Shown here: positions 28,064-35,671 of the stretch, one piece after another
How positions within the stretch are numbered: the stretch's first letter is position 1
Layout of the letters: each line of letters begins with the position of its first letter
From: Altererythrobacter epoxidivorans
Lineage (GTDB): Bacteria > Pseudomonadota > Alphaproteobacteria > Sphingomonadales > Sphingomonadaceae
Length of the DNA stretch: 64,000 nt
NCBI RefSeq assembly: GCF_001281485.1
Contig: NZ_CP012669.1
Span: 1,612,001 to 1,676,000, forward strand
Reading direction: 5' to 3'
Notes under the pieces: model-generated
Databases searched by the model: none
Seen by the model: the letters and a program-made list of their open reading frames with translations, nothing else
What the model was told of the DNA's origin: nothing
Program-made: the position numbers and the translations under genes

Positions 28064-29209
28064 TTACTGGACGACGCCAACGTAATCGGGGTTGCCGTCA
28101 CGATCGCCGTTGATGCGGCCATCGGTCGGAACCGAACCGGTCGTGTGCCACAGCAGGATTCCGGCGAAGTGCGGGGTCGCCATCGAGGTACCCGAGATGG
28201 TGTTGTAACCGCTACCGGTCCAGGTCGACTTGATGCTCACACCCGGCTCGGCGAAATCGACCGGCGGGTTGCCGTAGTTTGACCAGCTCGCAAGCGTGTC
28301 GTTAATGTCGATCGCCGAAATGGTGAAGACGTTCGGACCGTTTGCACGGGCAGGCGAGTGATTGTTCGCATCGTCGCCTTCGTTACCGGCAGCAAGGGCG
28401 AAGCGGACACCGCCCGCTGCAGCATCGACTACAGCCTGGTCAAGCGACTGGCTGATACCGCCGCCAAGGCTCATGTTGGCCACGTCACCCGGCTGGCCGT
28501 AGGTCGCAACATAGTTGATGCCTGCGACAACGCCCGAGGTAGAACCCGAACCGCGACGGTCGAGCACGCGAACGGCCACGACCGGCGCACCCGGTGCTAC
28601 ACCGATCACGCCAATGCTGTTGTCGATCGCAGCGATCGTGCCTGCGACGTGGGTTCCGTGACCGTTTTCATCGCCCGGGCCACCGCGCGAGAGGAAGCTG
28701 GCCGAACGGGCGACATCGACGTTGAGGTCGGGATGGTCGAGCTGGATGCCGCTGTCGATGACCCATGCAGTCTTGAAGTTACCCGCACCGCCGCCACCGA
28801 CACGTGCGATACCCCACGGGGTCTCCTGAGGGGGCTGCGAGCCACCGCCGCCACCGGGCTTACCCTTGCCGGCCAGACCATTGCCCTGCCACTGGATGGC
28901 GGTTACGACCTGGTCCTGCTCGCAATAGGCGATGTTCGCGTTGTTGCGCTGCATGTTCTCGACAGCCTGGGGCGCTGCGTTCACGGCGAAACCGCGAAGC
29001 ACGACGTCATAAACATGCTTCACCTGTGCGGCATTGGCCTGTGCGGCGCGATTTGCCTCGGCCTTCACATTGCCGCGCGAAACAGCACCTTTCTTGAATA
29101 CGCAGATGTAGCTGTTGGCGATCTTGTCGCCTGCTTTTTCTGCATGCGCCGGAGTGGCCATCGCCACCAGCGGCAGGCCAGCAGCAACAGCAAGAACCTT
29201 CAGTTTCAT
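28064..29209 (-). CDS. Secreted subtilisin-like (S8) serine protease
   Basis: This 381-residue protein has a signal peptide (LAVAAGLPLVAMATPAHA) and an I9-type propeptide (about residues 27-105, containing NSYICVFKK). After a Gly-Pro-rich linker (GKGKPGGGGGSQPP) comes the S8 catalytic domain. The triad is Asp in VIDSGIQLDH, His in NGHGTHVAG and Ser in SGTSMATPHFAG; the oxyanion asparagine is in AAGNEG. It is compact, with no C-terminal anchor or sorting domain. It is a single transcription unit between a terminator and an AT-rich region. Secretion to the periplasm or outside is inferred from the signal peptide. Confidence 0.93.
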   Translation of the reverse strand: MKLKVLAVAAGLPLVAMATPAHAEKAGDKIANSYICVFKKGAVSRGNVKAEANRAAQANAAQVKHVYDVVLRGFAVNAAPQAVENMQRNNANIAYCEQDQVVTAIQWQGNGLAGKGKPGGGGGSQPPQETPWGIARVGGGGAGNFKTAWVIDSGIQLDHPDLNVDVARSASFLSRGGPGDENGHGTHVAGTIAAIDNSIGVIGVAPGAPVVAVRVLDRRGSGSTSGVVAGINYVATYGQPGDVANMSLGGGISQSLDQAVVDAAAGGVRFALAAGNEGDDANNHSPARANGPNVFTISAIDINDTLASWSNYGNPPVDFAEPGVSIKSTWTGSGYNTISGTSMATPHFAGILLWHTTGSVPTDGRINGDRDGNPDYVGVVQ

Positions 29210-29269
29210 TGAGACCCTCCAATTATCATGATTGGCGGCTCGCCTGAGCAACGACCCGACATGCAGACT

Positions 29270-29460
29270 ATAAGGAGGAAAATATCACTGTCGACGGGAA
29301 AACCAGTAAAGGACTGCAAAAAGTCACTAGTTTTTGAAATTACACACTAAAAAAATCAGAGTGAGGAAATCAGAGTAATAATCACTTAATATTAACCAAG
29401 TTAAGTATTTGGCTATTACTAATTATTATATTATTATTACTCACTCTTGTGTTGCCTAAC
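29270..29460. repeat. AT-rich island with direct and inverted repeats
   Basis: Between the subtilase and secretin genes, 29341-29460 is only about 27 percent GC, against more than 60 percent around it. It holds two copies of AAATCAGAGT 14 bases apart (29353-29362, 29367-29376), an inverted pair GAGTAATAAT / ATTATTACTC (29373-29382, 29433-29442) and a second nested pair AGAGTGA / TCACTCT (29358-29364, 29441-29447). No gene is apparent. Confidence 0.7.
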
Positions 29461-29465
29461 GTCCC

Positions 29466-31055
29466 TTACTGACTGAATCGGTCCATTTCAACTTCCGATG
29501 TTTCCGAGTCCATTTCGCCGCTCTGCAATTGCTCGAAGCGGCGGTGGCGCACAATCCGCGGCGTGATGACGATGTAGAGTTCGGTCTTGGTGCTGGTCGA
29601 ACGCTCGTTCCGGAAAGCCGCGCCTACCAGGGGCAGATCCCCCAGGAGCGGGATTTTCGATTTCGTGGTGAGCACGTTTTCCTGGGTCAGACCGCCGATG
29701 ACGAAGGTTTCACCATCGCGCACCGAAGCACTCGTCTCAGCCTCGCGCTGGCTGATCGTCGGGTAGCCCTGGCTGAAGCCCGTAACCGAAGAGACGACGC
29801 CGTATATCTTGGACGTGATGTAGCCATCGCTGCTGACGCGCGGCGCAATCTGCAACGTCACACCCACGTTCACATATTGAACCTGCTGCGAAACGCCGTT
29901 GACGCCTGACAACTGGATCGAAGTCAGGATGGGAAGCGCATCGCCGGTAATGATTTTGGCAGTGGAACCGCTCTGCGCCGCAATCCGCGGGCGCGATACA
30001 ATGCGGCCCTCGCCCTTCTGTATCTGGGCGTTGATCGCCGCCTGCAGCTGGCCCGACAATAGAATGTCGGTAAGATCGATCCCGAACGGATTGTATGATC
30101 CGCGTGTCGCCGTCCCCACGGCGATCTGGCCGTTCTGGTTGGTGAAATCGATCCCCAGATTGCGCGCGCCGCTTTCCGTCAATTCCACGAACTGGGTTTC
30201 CAGAATGACGCTGTCGACGGGCACATCGATCAGTGCGATCTGACGCTTTACCCGCTCGATCCTCTCGGGCGAGCCGGTAACCCAGATTGCATTCAATCGC
30301 CGGTCAACGGCCAGTCCGTTTCCGAAATTCTGGCCAAGCGGCTGCTCTTCCCGTTGCACCTGCTGGGGCGGACTAATGTAGTTGTTCTGCTGCGTCGCTC
30401 CGGGCGACCCGAAACCCGGTTCGCGTCGAATGAAGACATCGTTCGGCTGAATCTCGACGCCTTCAGTCAGCAGGCCGATAACCTCCGACACATCGGCATA
30501 TTTGAGCATTACCAGCTCGTAAGAATCGCCGGGCTGCCATGCATCGACCGGACCGCGATTGAGCTCCTGCTGGGGGACGACATCCTCGCCTTCCGATCCG
30601 ATTGGGCGGCTGCCGAGCACTTCCTCGTCGCTGACCCGCTGGACTCGCACCTGGACCGCGTTGTTGCCGACAAGCTCGCTTTTAACCGTAGCCGGCAATG
30701 CCGTATCGAAGCGAAGGATCAGGCTGCCGTCCTGACGAAAGAACTGCAGCTGGCGAACGATCCCACGGAAGCTCTGCCGGTCCTTGGTCCGCCCGGTCTT
30801 CAATGTCGTTGCCATGACCAGTTCTGGCCTGGTCGGATTGTTCTCGACGATCGCGATGCGCGGCTCTCGCGGAGAGAAGCGGAGGATGAAAGTCGCGCTT
30901 TCATCGTCCTGCGTAACGACCGTCATTTCTTCGAGAACCGACGGGACGACCTGCGCGCGTGAAGCCACGGGCGCAAGAAGCGCACCGACTACGGCCAGCA
31001 CGGCCAACATTAGAATATGCAAGTGCCCGGCGACCCGGGGGCACGCATTCGACAT
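29466..31055 (-). CDS. Outer-membrane secretin (PilQ/GspD-type), orphan
   Basis: This 529-residue protein has an N-terminal signal segment (ILMLAVLAVVGALLAPVASRAQ). An AMIN-like beta domain (about 40-140) and an N1-type ring domain (SYELVMLKYADVSEVIGLL ... IERVKRQIALIDVP) follow. The secretin pore domain closes the protein (VILETQFVELTESGARNLGIDF, SRPRIAAQSGSTAKIITGD, VNVGVTLQIAPRV, IPLLGDLPLVGAAFR, LYIVITPRIV). Secretins form large outer-membrane channels for type II or III secretion or type IV pili. None of the partner genes (ATPase, platform, pilins) is nearby. I start at ATG 31053-31055; a TTG at 31109 is an alternative. It lies downstream of pspF and a small membrane protein on the same strand. 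Confidence 0.9.
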   Translation of the reverse strand: MSNACPRVAGHLHILMLAVLAVVGALLAPVASRAQVVPSVLEEMTVVTQDDESATFILRFSPREPRIAIVENNPTRPELVMATTLKTGRTKDRQSFRGIVRQLQFFRQDGSLILRFDTALPATVKSELVGNNAVQVRVQRVSDEEVLGSRPIGSEGEDVVPQQELNRGPVDAWQPGDSYELVMLKYADVSEVIGLLTEGVEIQPNDVFIRREPGFGSPGATQQNNYISPPQQVQREEQPLGQNFGNGLAVDRRLNAIWVTGSPERIERVKRQIALIDVPVDSVILETQFVELTESGARNLGIDFTNQNGQIAVGTATRGSYNPFGIDLTDILLSGQLQAAINAQIQKGEGRIVSRPRIAAQSGSTAKIITGDALPILTSIQLSGVNGVSQQVQYVNVGVTLQIAPRVSSDGYITSKIYGVVSSVTGFSQGYPTISQREAETSASVRDGETFVIGGLTQENVLTTKSKIPLLGDLPLVGAAFRNERSTSTKTELYIVITPRIVRHRRFEQLQSGEMDSETSEVEMDRFSQ

Positions 31056-31197
31056 ATTGGTGATTCCAATCCCTCGGCCGGACAATAACGCGCCATCTTG
31101 TTCCCGCAAGCGCCGAAGAGCGCCCTAGACAAGATTGCTGGTGAACAAAGCGACTGCCCGCTCCATATCAACGGCAAAGCGATTGAGCTTGCCTGGT

Positions 31198-31506
31198 TCA
31201 GCCTTCGCAGATGCTCAGCACCTTGCCGTATGCGACCTCCAGTTCTTCCTCGAGCTCTGCATCTTCAGGATTTTCCAGGCTGCGGTCCCACAGGTCGTCG
31301 TACTCCGCCTGCGCCTCTTCACATTGCCGCATCTCCATGCGTCCTTCGCTGTCGTCAGCCTCTGCGGTTTCCGTCTCGGCGAGAACTGCAGGAGCGTTTG
31401 CGGCGATTTCATCGGCTTGCTGGCTGGCATAATGGTTGAAACCGACCGCAAGGCCGGCAACGAGCAGCATGATCAGGATGAGCACCAGCATTCGACCCGT
31501 ACGCAT
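31198..31506 (-). CDS. Small acidic membrane-anchored protein next to pspF
   Basis: This 102-residue protein has one N-terminal membrane helix (about 6-23) followed by a strongly acidic, helix-prone domain with two cysteines (RQCEEAQAEYDDLWDRSLENPEDAELEEELEVAYGKVLSICEG). The topology suggests a periplasmic domain. It begins 18 bases after the pspF stop on the same strand, so the two are probably one operon, with the secretin gene 142 bases further on. I recognise no family. Its place between a Psp regulator and a secretin makes it a candidate accessory or sensor protein. Confidence 0.75.
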   Translation of the reverse strand: MRTGRMLVLILIMLLVAGLAVGFNHYASQQADEIAANAPAVLAETETAEADDSEGRMEMRQCEEAQAEYDDLWDRSLENPEDAELEEELEVAYGKVLSICEG

Positions 31507-31524
31507 AACCCAGTCTACCCTGTT

Positions 31525-32550
31525 CTATTCGCTCAGCCCGTGCTTCTTGATGCAATGGCGTAACTGATCATAGGAAAGGCCCAAAGCCTTTGCAGTCTGC
31601 CGCTGGTTCCAGCGATGCTTGCCCAAGGCATGTTCAACGATCCGCTTCTCATGGTCGTCCACTGCCGCGCGCAGATCGTCGATCTGATCGAGATCCGGCG
31701 CAACAACCGGCGCTGGAGTCGCCGTGACTTCGGCGGCATTGTTGGATTGCTTGCGGTGATTGGGCGCAAACGGCTTCCACGGGCTTTCGAACGGATCGAA
31801 CTGGACATGGCCGATAGGCTGGCCGGAATCATCCCAGCGGTAGACCGCCCGCTCCACGACATTGCGAAGCTCGCGCACATTACCCGGCCATTGATGGTTT
31901 TCGAGTTCGGCCGCCACATGCGGTGCAAAACCGGGCCAATCGTGCCACGCCAGTTCGGCCGCCATCCGGCGTCCGAAATAGTCGGCCAGCACCGGGACGT
32001 CCCCTTCCCGCACCCTGAGCGGCGGCAGCGTGATGACTTCGAAACTGAGGCGATCGAGCAAGTCGGCACGAAACTCACCGCGCTCTGCCAGAGTAGGCAA
32101 ATCGTCATTCGTCGCAGCAACGATGCGAACATCGACCCGGATCGGACGGGAAGCGCCAATGCGCGTAACCTCGCCATACTCGACGGCGCGAAGCAGGCGT
32201 TCCTGCGCACCCATCGACAAAGTGCCCAGTTCGTCGAGAAATAGCGTGCCTTTGTCGGCTTCCTCGAACCTTCCGGCGCGAGCCTTGGTAGCACCGGTGA
32301 ATGCCCCCGCTTCGTGACCGAACAGTTCAGCTTCGATCAGCGTTTCCGGCAAGGCGGCGCAGTTCATGGTGACGAGCGGTTCGTCCCAGCGGGTGGACAG
32401 GCGATGAAGGCGCTCGGCGATCAGTTCCTTGCCCGTGCCTCGCTCTCCGATCACCAGGATCGGACGGTTCATTGGTGCGGCACGAGAGGTCCGTTCCACT
32501 GCGTCGAGAAACGCTCCGGATTGACCAATAAACTGATTTTCCCGCTCCAT
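31525..32550 (-). CDS. pspF: Sigma-54-dependent activator of the psp operon
   Basis: This 341-residue protein has the AAA+ enhancer-binding layout without a receiver domain, as in PspF: Walker A GERGTGKE (35-42), GAFTGA loop (82-87) that touches sigma-54, Walker B GTLFLDEL (101-108) and a C-terminal Fis-type helix-turn-helix (NQRQTAKALGLSYDQLRHCIKK). E. coli PspF is held off by PspA and drives psp transcription under membrane stress. I chose ATG 32548-32550 because MERENQFIGQSGAF matches PspF starts. It is divergent from the psp operon and its sigma-54 promoter. Confidence 0.95.
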   Translation of the reverse strand: MERENQFIGQSGAFLDAVERTSRAAPMNRPILVIGERGTGKELIAERLHRLSTRWDEPLVTMNCAALPETLIEAELFGHEAGAFTGATKARAGRFEEADKGTLFLDELGTLSMGAQERLLRAVEYGEVTRIGASRPIRVDVRIVAATNDDLPTLAERGEFRADLLDRLSFEVITLPPLRVREGDVPVLADYFGRRMAAELAWHDWPGFAPHVAAELENHQWPGNVRELRNVVERAVYRWDDSGQPIGHVQFDPFESPWKPFAPNHRKQSNNAAEVTATPAPVVAPDLDQIDDLRAAVDDHEKRIVEHALGKHRWNQRQTAKALGLSYDQLRHCIKKHGLSE

Positions 32551-32650
32551 GCCCAATGTATAGTGATATTTCCCAAATCTTGGCAAGAAAAACCAATCAC
32601 TCGAATTCGCAACTGGATAAAACCCAAGCAAATCAAGCATTTTTGAAGTT

Positions 32651-32666
32651 TGGCATGCCCCTTGCT
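32651..32666 (+). promoter_or_regulatory. Sigma-54 (-24/-12) promoter of the psp operon
   Basis: TGGCATGCCCCTTGCT fits the RpoN consensus TGGCACG-N4-TTGCW with one mismatch. The GG and GC elements are ten bases apart. It lies 35 bases before the first psp-operon start. The 100 bp between it and pspF (32551-32650) is AT-rich and would hold the PspF activator sites. Confidence 0.88.
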
Positions 32667-32700
32667 GAATGATGAACACAACACAAGGGAGTTTGAGATC

Positions 32701-32853
32701 ATGTACAACCGCCGCTTCTTCCAGACCAAGCTGGGACAGGCAGCACTCGCCAGCATCGCGGCGATGGCTGCGTTCGTGGCACTCTCGGCCCAGATGCAGG
32801 CAACCCCGGCTTATGCCGCTGTCGCCCAGCACGAAGTCGTCGAGCTGGCATGA
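32701..32853 (+). CDS. 50-residue exported leader-type protein, first gene of the psp operon
   Basis: This short gene encodes 50 residues with a strong AGGGAG ribosome-binding site. It has a basic start (YNRRFFQTKLG), a hydrophobic core (AALASIAAMAAFVALSAQM) and an ATPAYAA cleavage-like site, leaving a mature peptide of about 10-12 residues. It lies directly behind the sigma-54 promoter. Its stop overlaps the ATG of the extended pspA frame (ATGA), so it may tune PspA translation or be a stress-induced membrane peptide. No homologue is known to me. Confidence 0.7.
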   Translation: MYNRRFFQTKLGQAALASIAAMAAFVALSAQMQATPAYAAVAQHEVVELA

Positions 32854-33095
32854 CCAAGCCTACCCCCAATACCGAACTTGGGCCGGAGAGCTCAGTCCCC
32901 CCCGAAAGCAAGACGGGTGACGCTTTTTCCAGTCCCGGCGCATCCGCTCCGGCCCAAACCCCTCCCGGCAAGCGCCTGTCGCGGCTGGATGCGGAGATCG
33001 AACGGCTGCGCCGCAGCCCGACCCCGACCCAGTCCACGCGCAGCGATGCCGAAGACGAAAAGACTGCAGACAACTTTCTCAATGGAGTAGCCTTC
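32850..33095 (+). other. In-frame N-terminal extension of pspA (possible long PspA start)
   Basis: From ATG 32850 an open frame of 82 codons runs without a stop into the canonical pspA start. It is rich in Pro, Ser and Thr and contains a charged helix (RLSRLDAEIERLRRS). The ATG overlaps the preceding stop (ATGA), which favours translation, yet GGAG sits eight bases before the internal ATG at 33096. Both a 311-residue and a 229-residue PspA could be made. Confidence 0.5.
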
Positions 33096-33785
33096 ATGGG
33101 CATTTTCAGCCGAACCCGTGATATTATCGCCGCCAATTTCAACGACATGCTCGACAAGGCCGACGACCCGGCCAAGATGATCCGCATGATCATCCTCGAG
33201 ATGGAGGAAACGCTGGTGGAAGTCCGGGCGAGCGCCGCCCGCACGATCGCGGACCAGAAGGAAATGCACCGCCATATCGTGAAGCTCGATCGTTTGCAGG
33301 CCGACTGGGGTGAAAAGGCCCAGCTTGCCCTTAGCAAGGATCGCGAAGACCTGGCGCGCGCAGCGCTGGTAGAACGGAAGAAGGCGGCCGACATGGCCGA
33401 CCAGCTGAAGCAGGAAATCGCCGTGCTCGACGATGCGCTGCGAGCCTACGAAGCCGACATCCAGAAGTTGCAGAACCGCCTGCGCGAAGCTCGCAGCCGC
33501 CAGACCGCGATCGCCGCGCGCCTCGAAAGCGCCGAGAACCGCGTCAAGCTGCGCACGCTGATGAGCACCGAACGCACCGACGAGGCACTGGCCCGTTTCG
33601 ACCAGCTCGAACGCCGCGTCGATTACGCCGAAGGACGCGCCGAAGCGCTGAGCATTGCCGACCAGTCGGGCAAGCCGAGCCTGGCAGACGAAATTGCCGC
33701 GCTCGAAGGCTCGGACAAGATCGATGAAGAATTGGAAGAACTGAAAAGAGCGCTGGGCAAAGGCAGCGCCGAGAAGGAGGACTAA
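33096..33785 (+). CDS. pspA: Phage shock protein A (PspA/IM30)
   Basis: This 229-residue protein is the Psp effector, which coats and stabilises damaged inner membrane and restrains PspF. The amphipathic start helix (MGIFSRTRDIIAANFNDML) and the following ADDPAKMIRMIILEMEETL are typical, and the rest is a long coiled coil to about residue 200. I chose the ATG at 33096 because it gives the family N-terminus and has a GGAG eight bases upstream. An in-frame start at 32850 would add 82 residues. pspB begins four bases after its stop. Confidence 0.95.
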   Translation: MGIFSRTRDIIAANFNDMLDKADDPAKMIRMIILEMEETLVEVRASAARTIADQKEMHRHIVKLDRLQADWGEKAQLALSKDREDLARAALVERKKAADMADQLKQEIAVLDDALRAYEADIQKLQNRLREARSRQTAIAARLESAENRVKLRTLMSTERTDEALARFDQLERRVDYAEGRAEALSIADQSGKPSLADEIAALEGSDKIDEELEELKRALGKGSAEKED

Positions 33786-33788
33786 GTC

Positions 33789-34088
33789 ATGGGTGAAGAA
33801 GCCATTATCATCCCTATGATCGTTATCGGCCTGCCCTGGCTGATCCTGCACTACATCACGCGCTGGAAGACGGCAGCGACGATCACCACCGACGACGAAG
33901 TGCTGCTGGAAGAGCTCTACAGCCTCGCCAAACGCCTCGACGAGCGGATGGATACGGTCGAACGACTGGTTGCCTCCGACAACCCCGATTTCCAGCCGAA
34001 GCGCCTGATCGCCGATCAGGACCGCGATAACCAGCAGCTGCGCGAGCTTGAGAACCTGCTCGCAGAAAAGAAAGGAAGTGCACGATGA
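33789..34088 (+). CDS. pspB: Phage shock protein B
   Basis: This 99-residue protein has one N-terminal membrane helix (about 5-22) and a cytoplasmic coiled coil with the PspB-type segment KRLDERMDTVERLVASDNPDF. PspB works with PspC to sense envelope stress and release PspF from PspA. It is longer than E. coli PspB (about 74 residues) by a C-terminal charged helix. It overlaps the pspC start (ATGA at 34085-34088). Four further proteins of similar plan follow pspC. Confidence 0.9.
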   Translation: MGEEAIIIPMIVIGLPWLILHYITRWKTAATITTDDEVLLEELYSLAKRLDERMDTVERLVASDNPDFQPKRLIADQDRDNQQLRELENLLAEKKGSAR

Positions 34089-34465
34089 ACAGCCCCCGCA
34101 CCACGCTTTACCGCGACAAGTTCAATGCGAAGCTGCTGGGCGTCTGTTCGGGCATCGCGGACTACACCGGCGTCAACGTGATGTGGGTCCGCCTCGGCGC
34201 GATCGCACTCACAGTGATGGGCGCTGCGCCGCTGGTCATCCCGGGCTATTTCATCGCCGGCATCCTGCTGAACAAGAAGCCTTCGCACCTTTATGTCGAC
34301 CAGGACGAACAGCGTTACTGGCAGCGCGTGCGGCAGAGCCCGAAACGCACCGCCCGTGAAATCCGCGCTCGGTTCCGCGACGTCGATCGCCGCCTGGCCG
34401 ATGTCGAAACCTACTATGTTTCGAGCAATCCGCGCCTGAACGCCGAAATCGAACGCCTGCGCTGA
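34085..34465 (+). CDS. pspC: Phage shock protein C
   Basis: This 126-residue protein has the PspC domain at its start (YRDKFNAKLLGVCSGIADYTGVNVMWVRLGAIALTV, with GVCSGIADY as the hallmark). A membrane helix (about 42-62) and a C-terminal charged helix follow, the latter ending VETYYVSSNPRLNAEIERLR. PspC and PspB form the membrane sensor pair that relieves PspA inhibition of PspF. It is translationally coupled to pspB by a four-base overlap. Confidence 0.93.
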   Translation: MNSPRTTLYRDKFNAKLLGVCSGIADYTGVNVMWVRLGAIALTVMGAAPLVIPGYFIAGILLNKKPSHLYVDQDEQRYWQRVRQSPKRTAREIRARFRDVDRRLADVETYYVSSNPRLNAEIERLR

Positions 34466-34489
34466 CATCTGGAAAGGGGGAATTGAGAA

Positions 34490-34804
34490 ATGGGTGAATT
34501 GATTGGCCTAGCCAGCGTTACCGCACCGTTCCTGATGGTCCTGGGGATCGTCTGGATCTCCAAGCGGAGCAAGCTGGAAGAACGCCGTCTGGAAGCGACA
34601 GCGGGTGCCAGCGCCGAAAAAGCGGCGCAATACGCCAGCCAGATCCAGCGGCTCGAAGACCGCGTCCAGGTCCTGGAGCGGATCGTCACCGACCGCGGAT
34701 ACGATGTCGCCACGCAGATCGAGGCGCTTCGCGACACGCGCCGCGTCGACGATGAAATCGGCAGCGGCACGCCGCTCGACATCAAGCACGGGGAGCGTGT
34801 CTGA
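34490..34804 (+). CDS. PspB-like membrane/coiled-coil protein 1
   Basis: This 104-residue protein has an N-terminal membrane helix (about 6-23), a basic step (SKRSKLEERRLE) and a coiled coil with QRLEDRVQVLERIVTDRGYD. The last motif matches the C-terminal segment of PspB (RLDERMDTVERLVASD) and recurs in the next three genes. An AAGGGGG ribosome-binding site precedes the start, and the stop overlaps the next ATG. I infer it arose by duplication of pspB. Its separate role is unknown. Confidence 0.8.
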   Translation: MGELIGLASVTAPFLMVLGIVWISKRSKLEERRLEATAGASAEKAAQYASQIQRLEDRVQVLERIVTDRGYDVATQIEALRDTRRVDDEIGSGTPLDIKHGERV

Positions 34805-35106
34805 TGGACGTCCTCGCCCTGATTTTCCTGTTCGTAATCGTCGCCGGTTCGATTGCGCTGTGGGCAGGACACCAGTTCCACCGCCGCGCCGTGAACCACG
34901 AGGAACGCAAGCTGGAACTGATCGCCCGCGCAGAAGAAGCGCGCAAGGGAGGCAACACAGAGGTGTTCCGCAAGCTGGAAGAACGGGTGCGCGTGCTCGA
35001 ACGCATCGCAACCGACAGCAAGCAGGACCTGGCGATGCAGATCGAACAGCTGCGCGACCTTCATGAACTCGATGCGCTCGAAGCGCGACAGGAGACAACG
35101 CGGTGA
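34804..35106 (+). CDS. PspB-like membrane/coiled-coil protein 2
   Basis: This 100-residue protein has a membrane helix at about 3-20, then HRRAVNHEERKLELIARAEEARKGG and the repeat motif KLEERVRVLERIATDSKQDLAMQIEQLRDL. It overlaps its predecessor by one base (TGATG) and its successor by four (35103-35106). The same plan of helix, basic linker and VLERIATD coiled coil as in its neighbours marks it as a paralogue. Confidence 0.8.
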   Translation: MDVLALIFLFVIVAGSIALWAGHQFHRRAVNHEERKLELIARAEEARKGGNTEVFRKLEERVRVLERIATDSKQDLAMQIEQLRDLHELDALEARQETTR

Positions 35107-35384
35107 GTTTCTGGACTGCCATCGTCATCATCGTCGCGATTGTCGCGGTGACCGAAGTGATCAAATCGAAACACCGCGCACAGAACGGCGTTTCGCGGGA
35201 CTATCTGGGCAATGAAGAATTCGTCCGGAGAGATGATCCCGAAGCTCGCCGGGAGATCGAGGATCTGCGTGAACGGATCAAGGTGCTCGAACGCATCGCC
35301 ACCGATGGTAATTCGGTCGATGCCAGGGAAACGAAGCGTATCGCCGCCGAAATCGAGGCGCTGCGCAACGAACAGGACAGCTAA
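35103..35384 (+). CDS. PspB-like membrane/coiled-coil protein 3
   Basis: This 93-residue protein starts with GTG overlapping the previous stop (GTGA). A membrane helix (about 3-19) is followed by KSKHRAQNGVSRDYLGNEEFVRRDD and the shared motif DLRERIKVLERIATDGNSVD, then a charged helix. PspB-like by layout; no enzyme motif is present. Tight overlaps imply that it is made together with proteins 1 and 2. Confidence 0.8.
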   Translation: MSFWTAIVIIVAIVAVTEVIKSKHRAQNGVSRDYLGNEEFVRRDDPEARREIEDLRERIKVLERIATDGNSVDARETKRIAAEIEALRNEQDS

Positions 35385-35425
35385 GGCCGTTTTGAGAGGC
35401 CAGGGTTGAAGGAGGACATGAGGGT

Positions 35426-35671
35426 ATGTTCGAACCGACTGTAATCATCGCCGCAGCATCGCTTGTCGGGCTTTGCGTGACTGCCATGGCACTGCTCAAG
35501 GCATGGCAGGGCTGGCTGTCGCTGAAACAGCGCGAACTCGAAAGCCAGTCACGCGACATTGAAGGCAGCGTCGGGATGACGGGCGGCGTAGGCGCCGCGC
35601 GGATCGAGATCGCGGACCTGAAAGAGCGTATCAAGAAGCTGGAAGCGATCGCGAGCGGGGTGGACCTGTGA
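35426..35671 (+). CDS. PspB-like membrane/coiled-coil protein 4 (short)
   Basis: This 81-residue protein has a membrane helix (about 7-25, IIAAASLVGLCVTAMALLK), a WLSLKQRELESQSRD stretch and a shortened coiled coil ADLKERIKKLEAIASGVDL that keeps the repeat motif in weakened form. It follows protein 3 by 41 bases, with a GAAGGAGG ribosome-binding site. It is the most diverged of the four paralogues. Its stop overlaps the GTG of the next small gene. Confidence 0.75.
   Translation: MFEPTVIIAAASLVGLCVTAMALLKAWQGWLSLKQRELESQSRDIEGSVGMTGGVGAARIEIADLKERIKKLEAIASGVDL

Noticed and set aside
31056..31197. A sigma-54 promoter before the secretin gene
   Set aside because: A TGGCGCG is found on the minus strand, but the -12 element reads TTGTC at the wrong spacing, so it does not fit the consensus.
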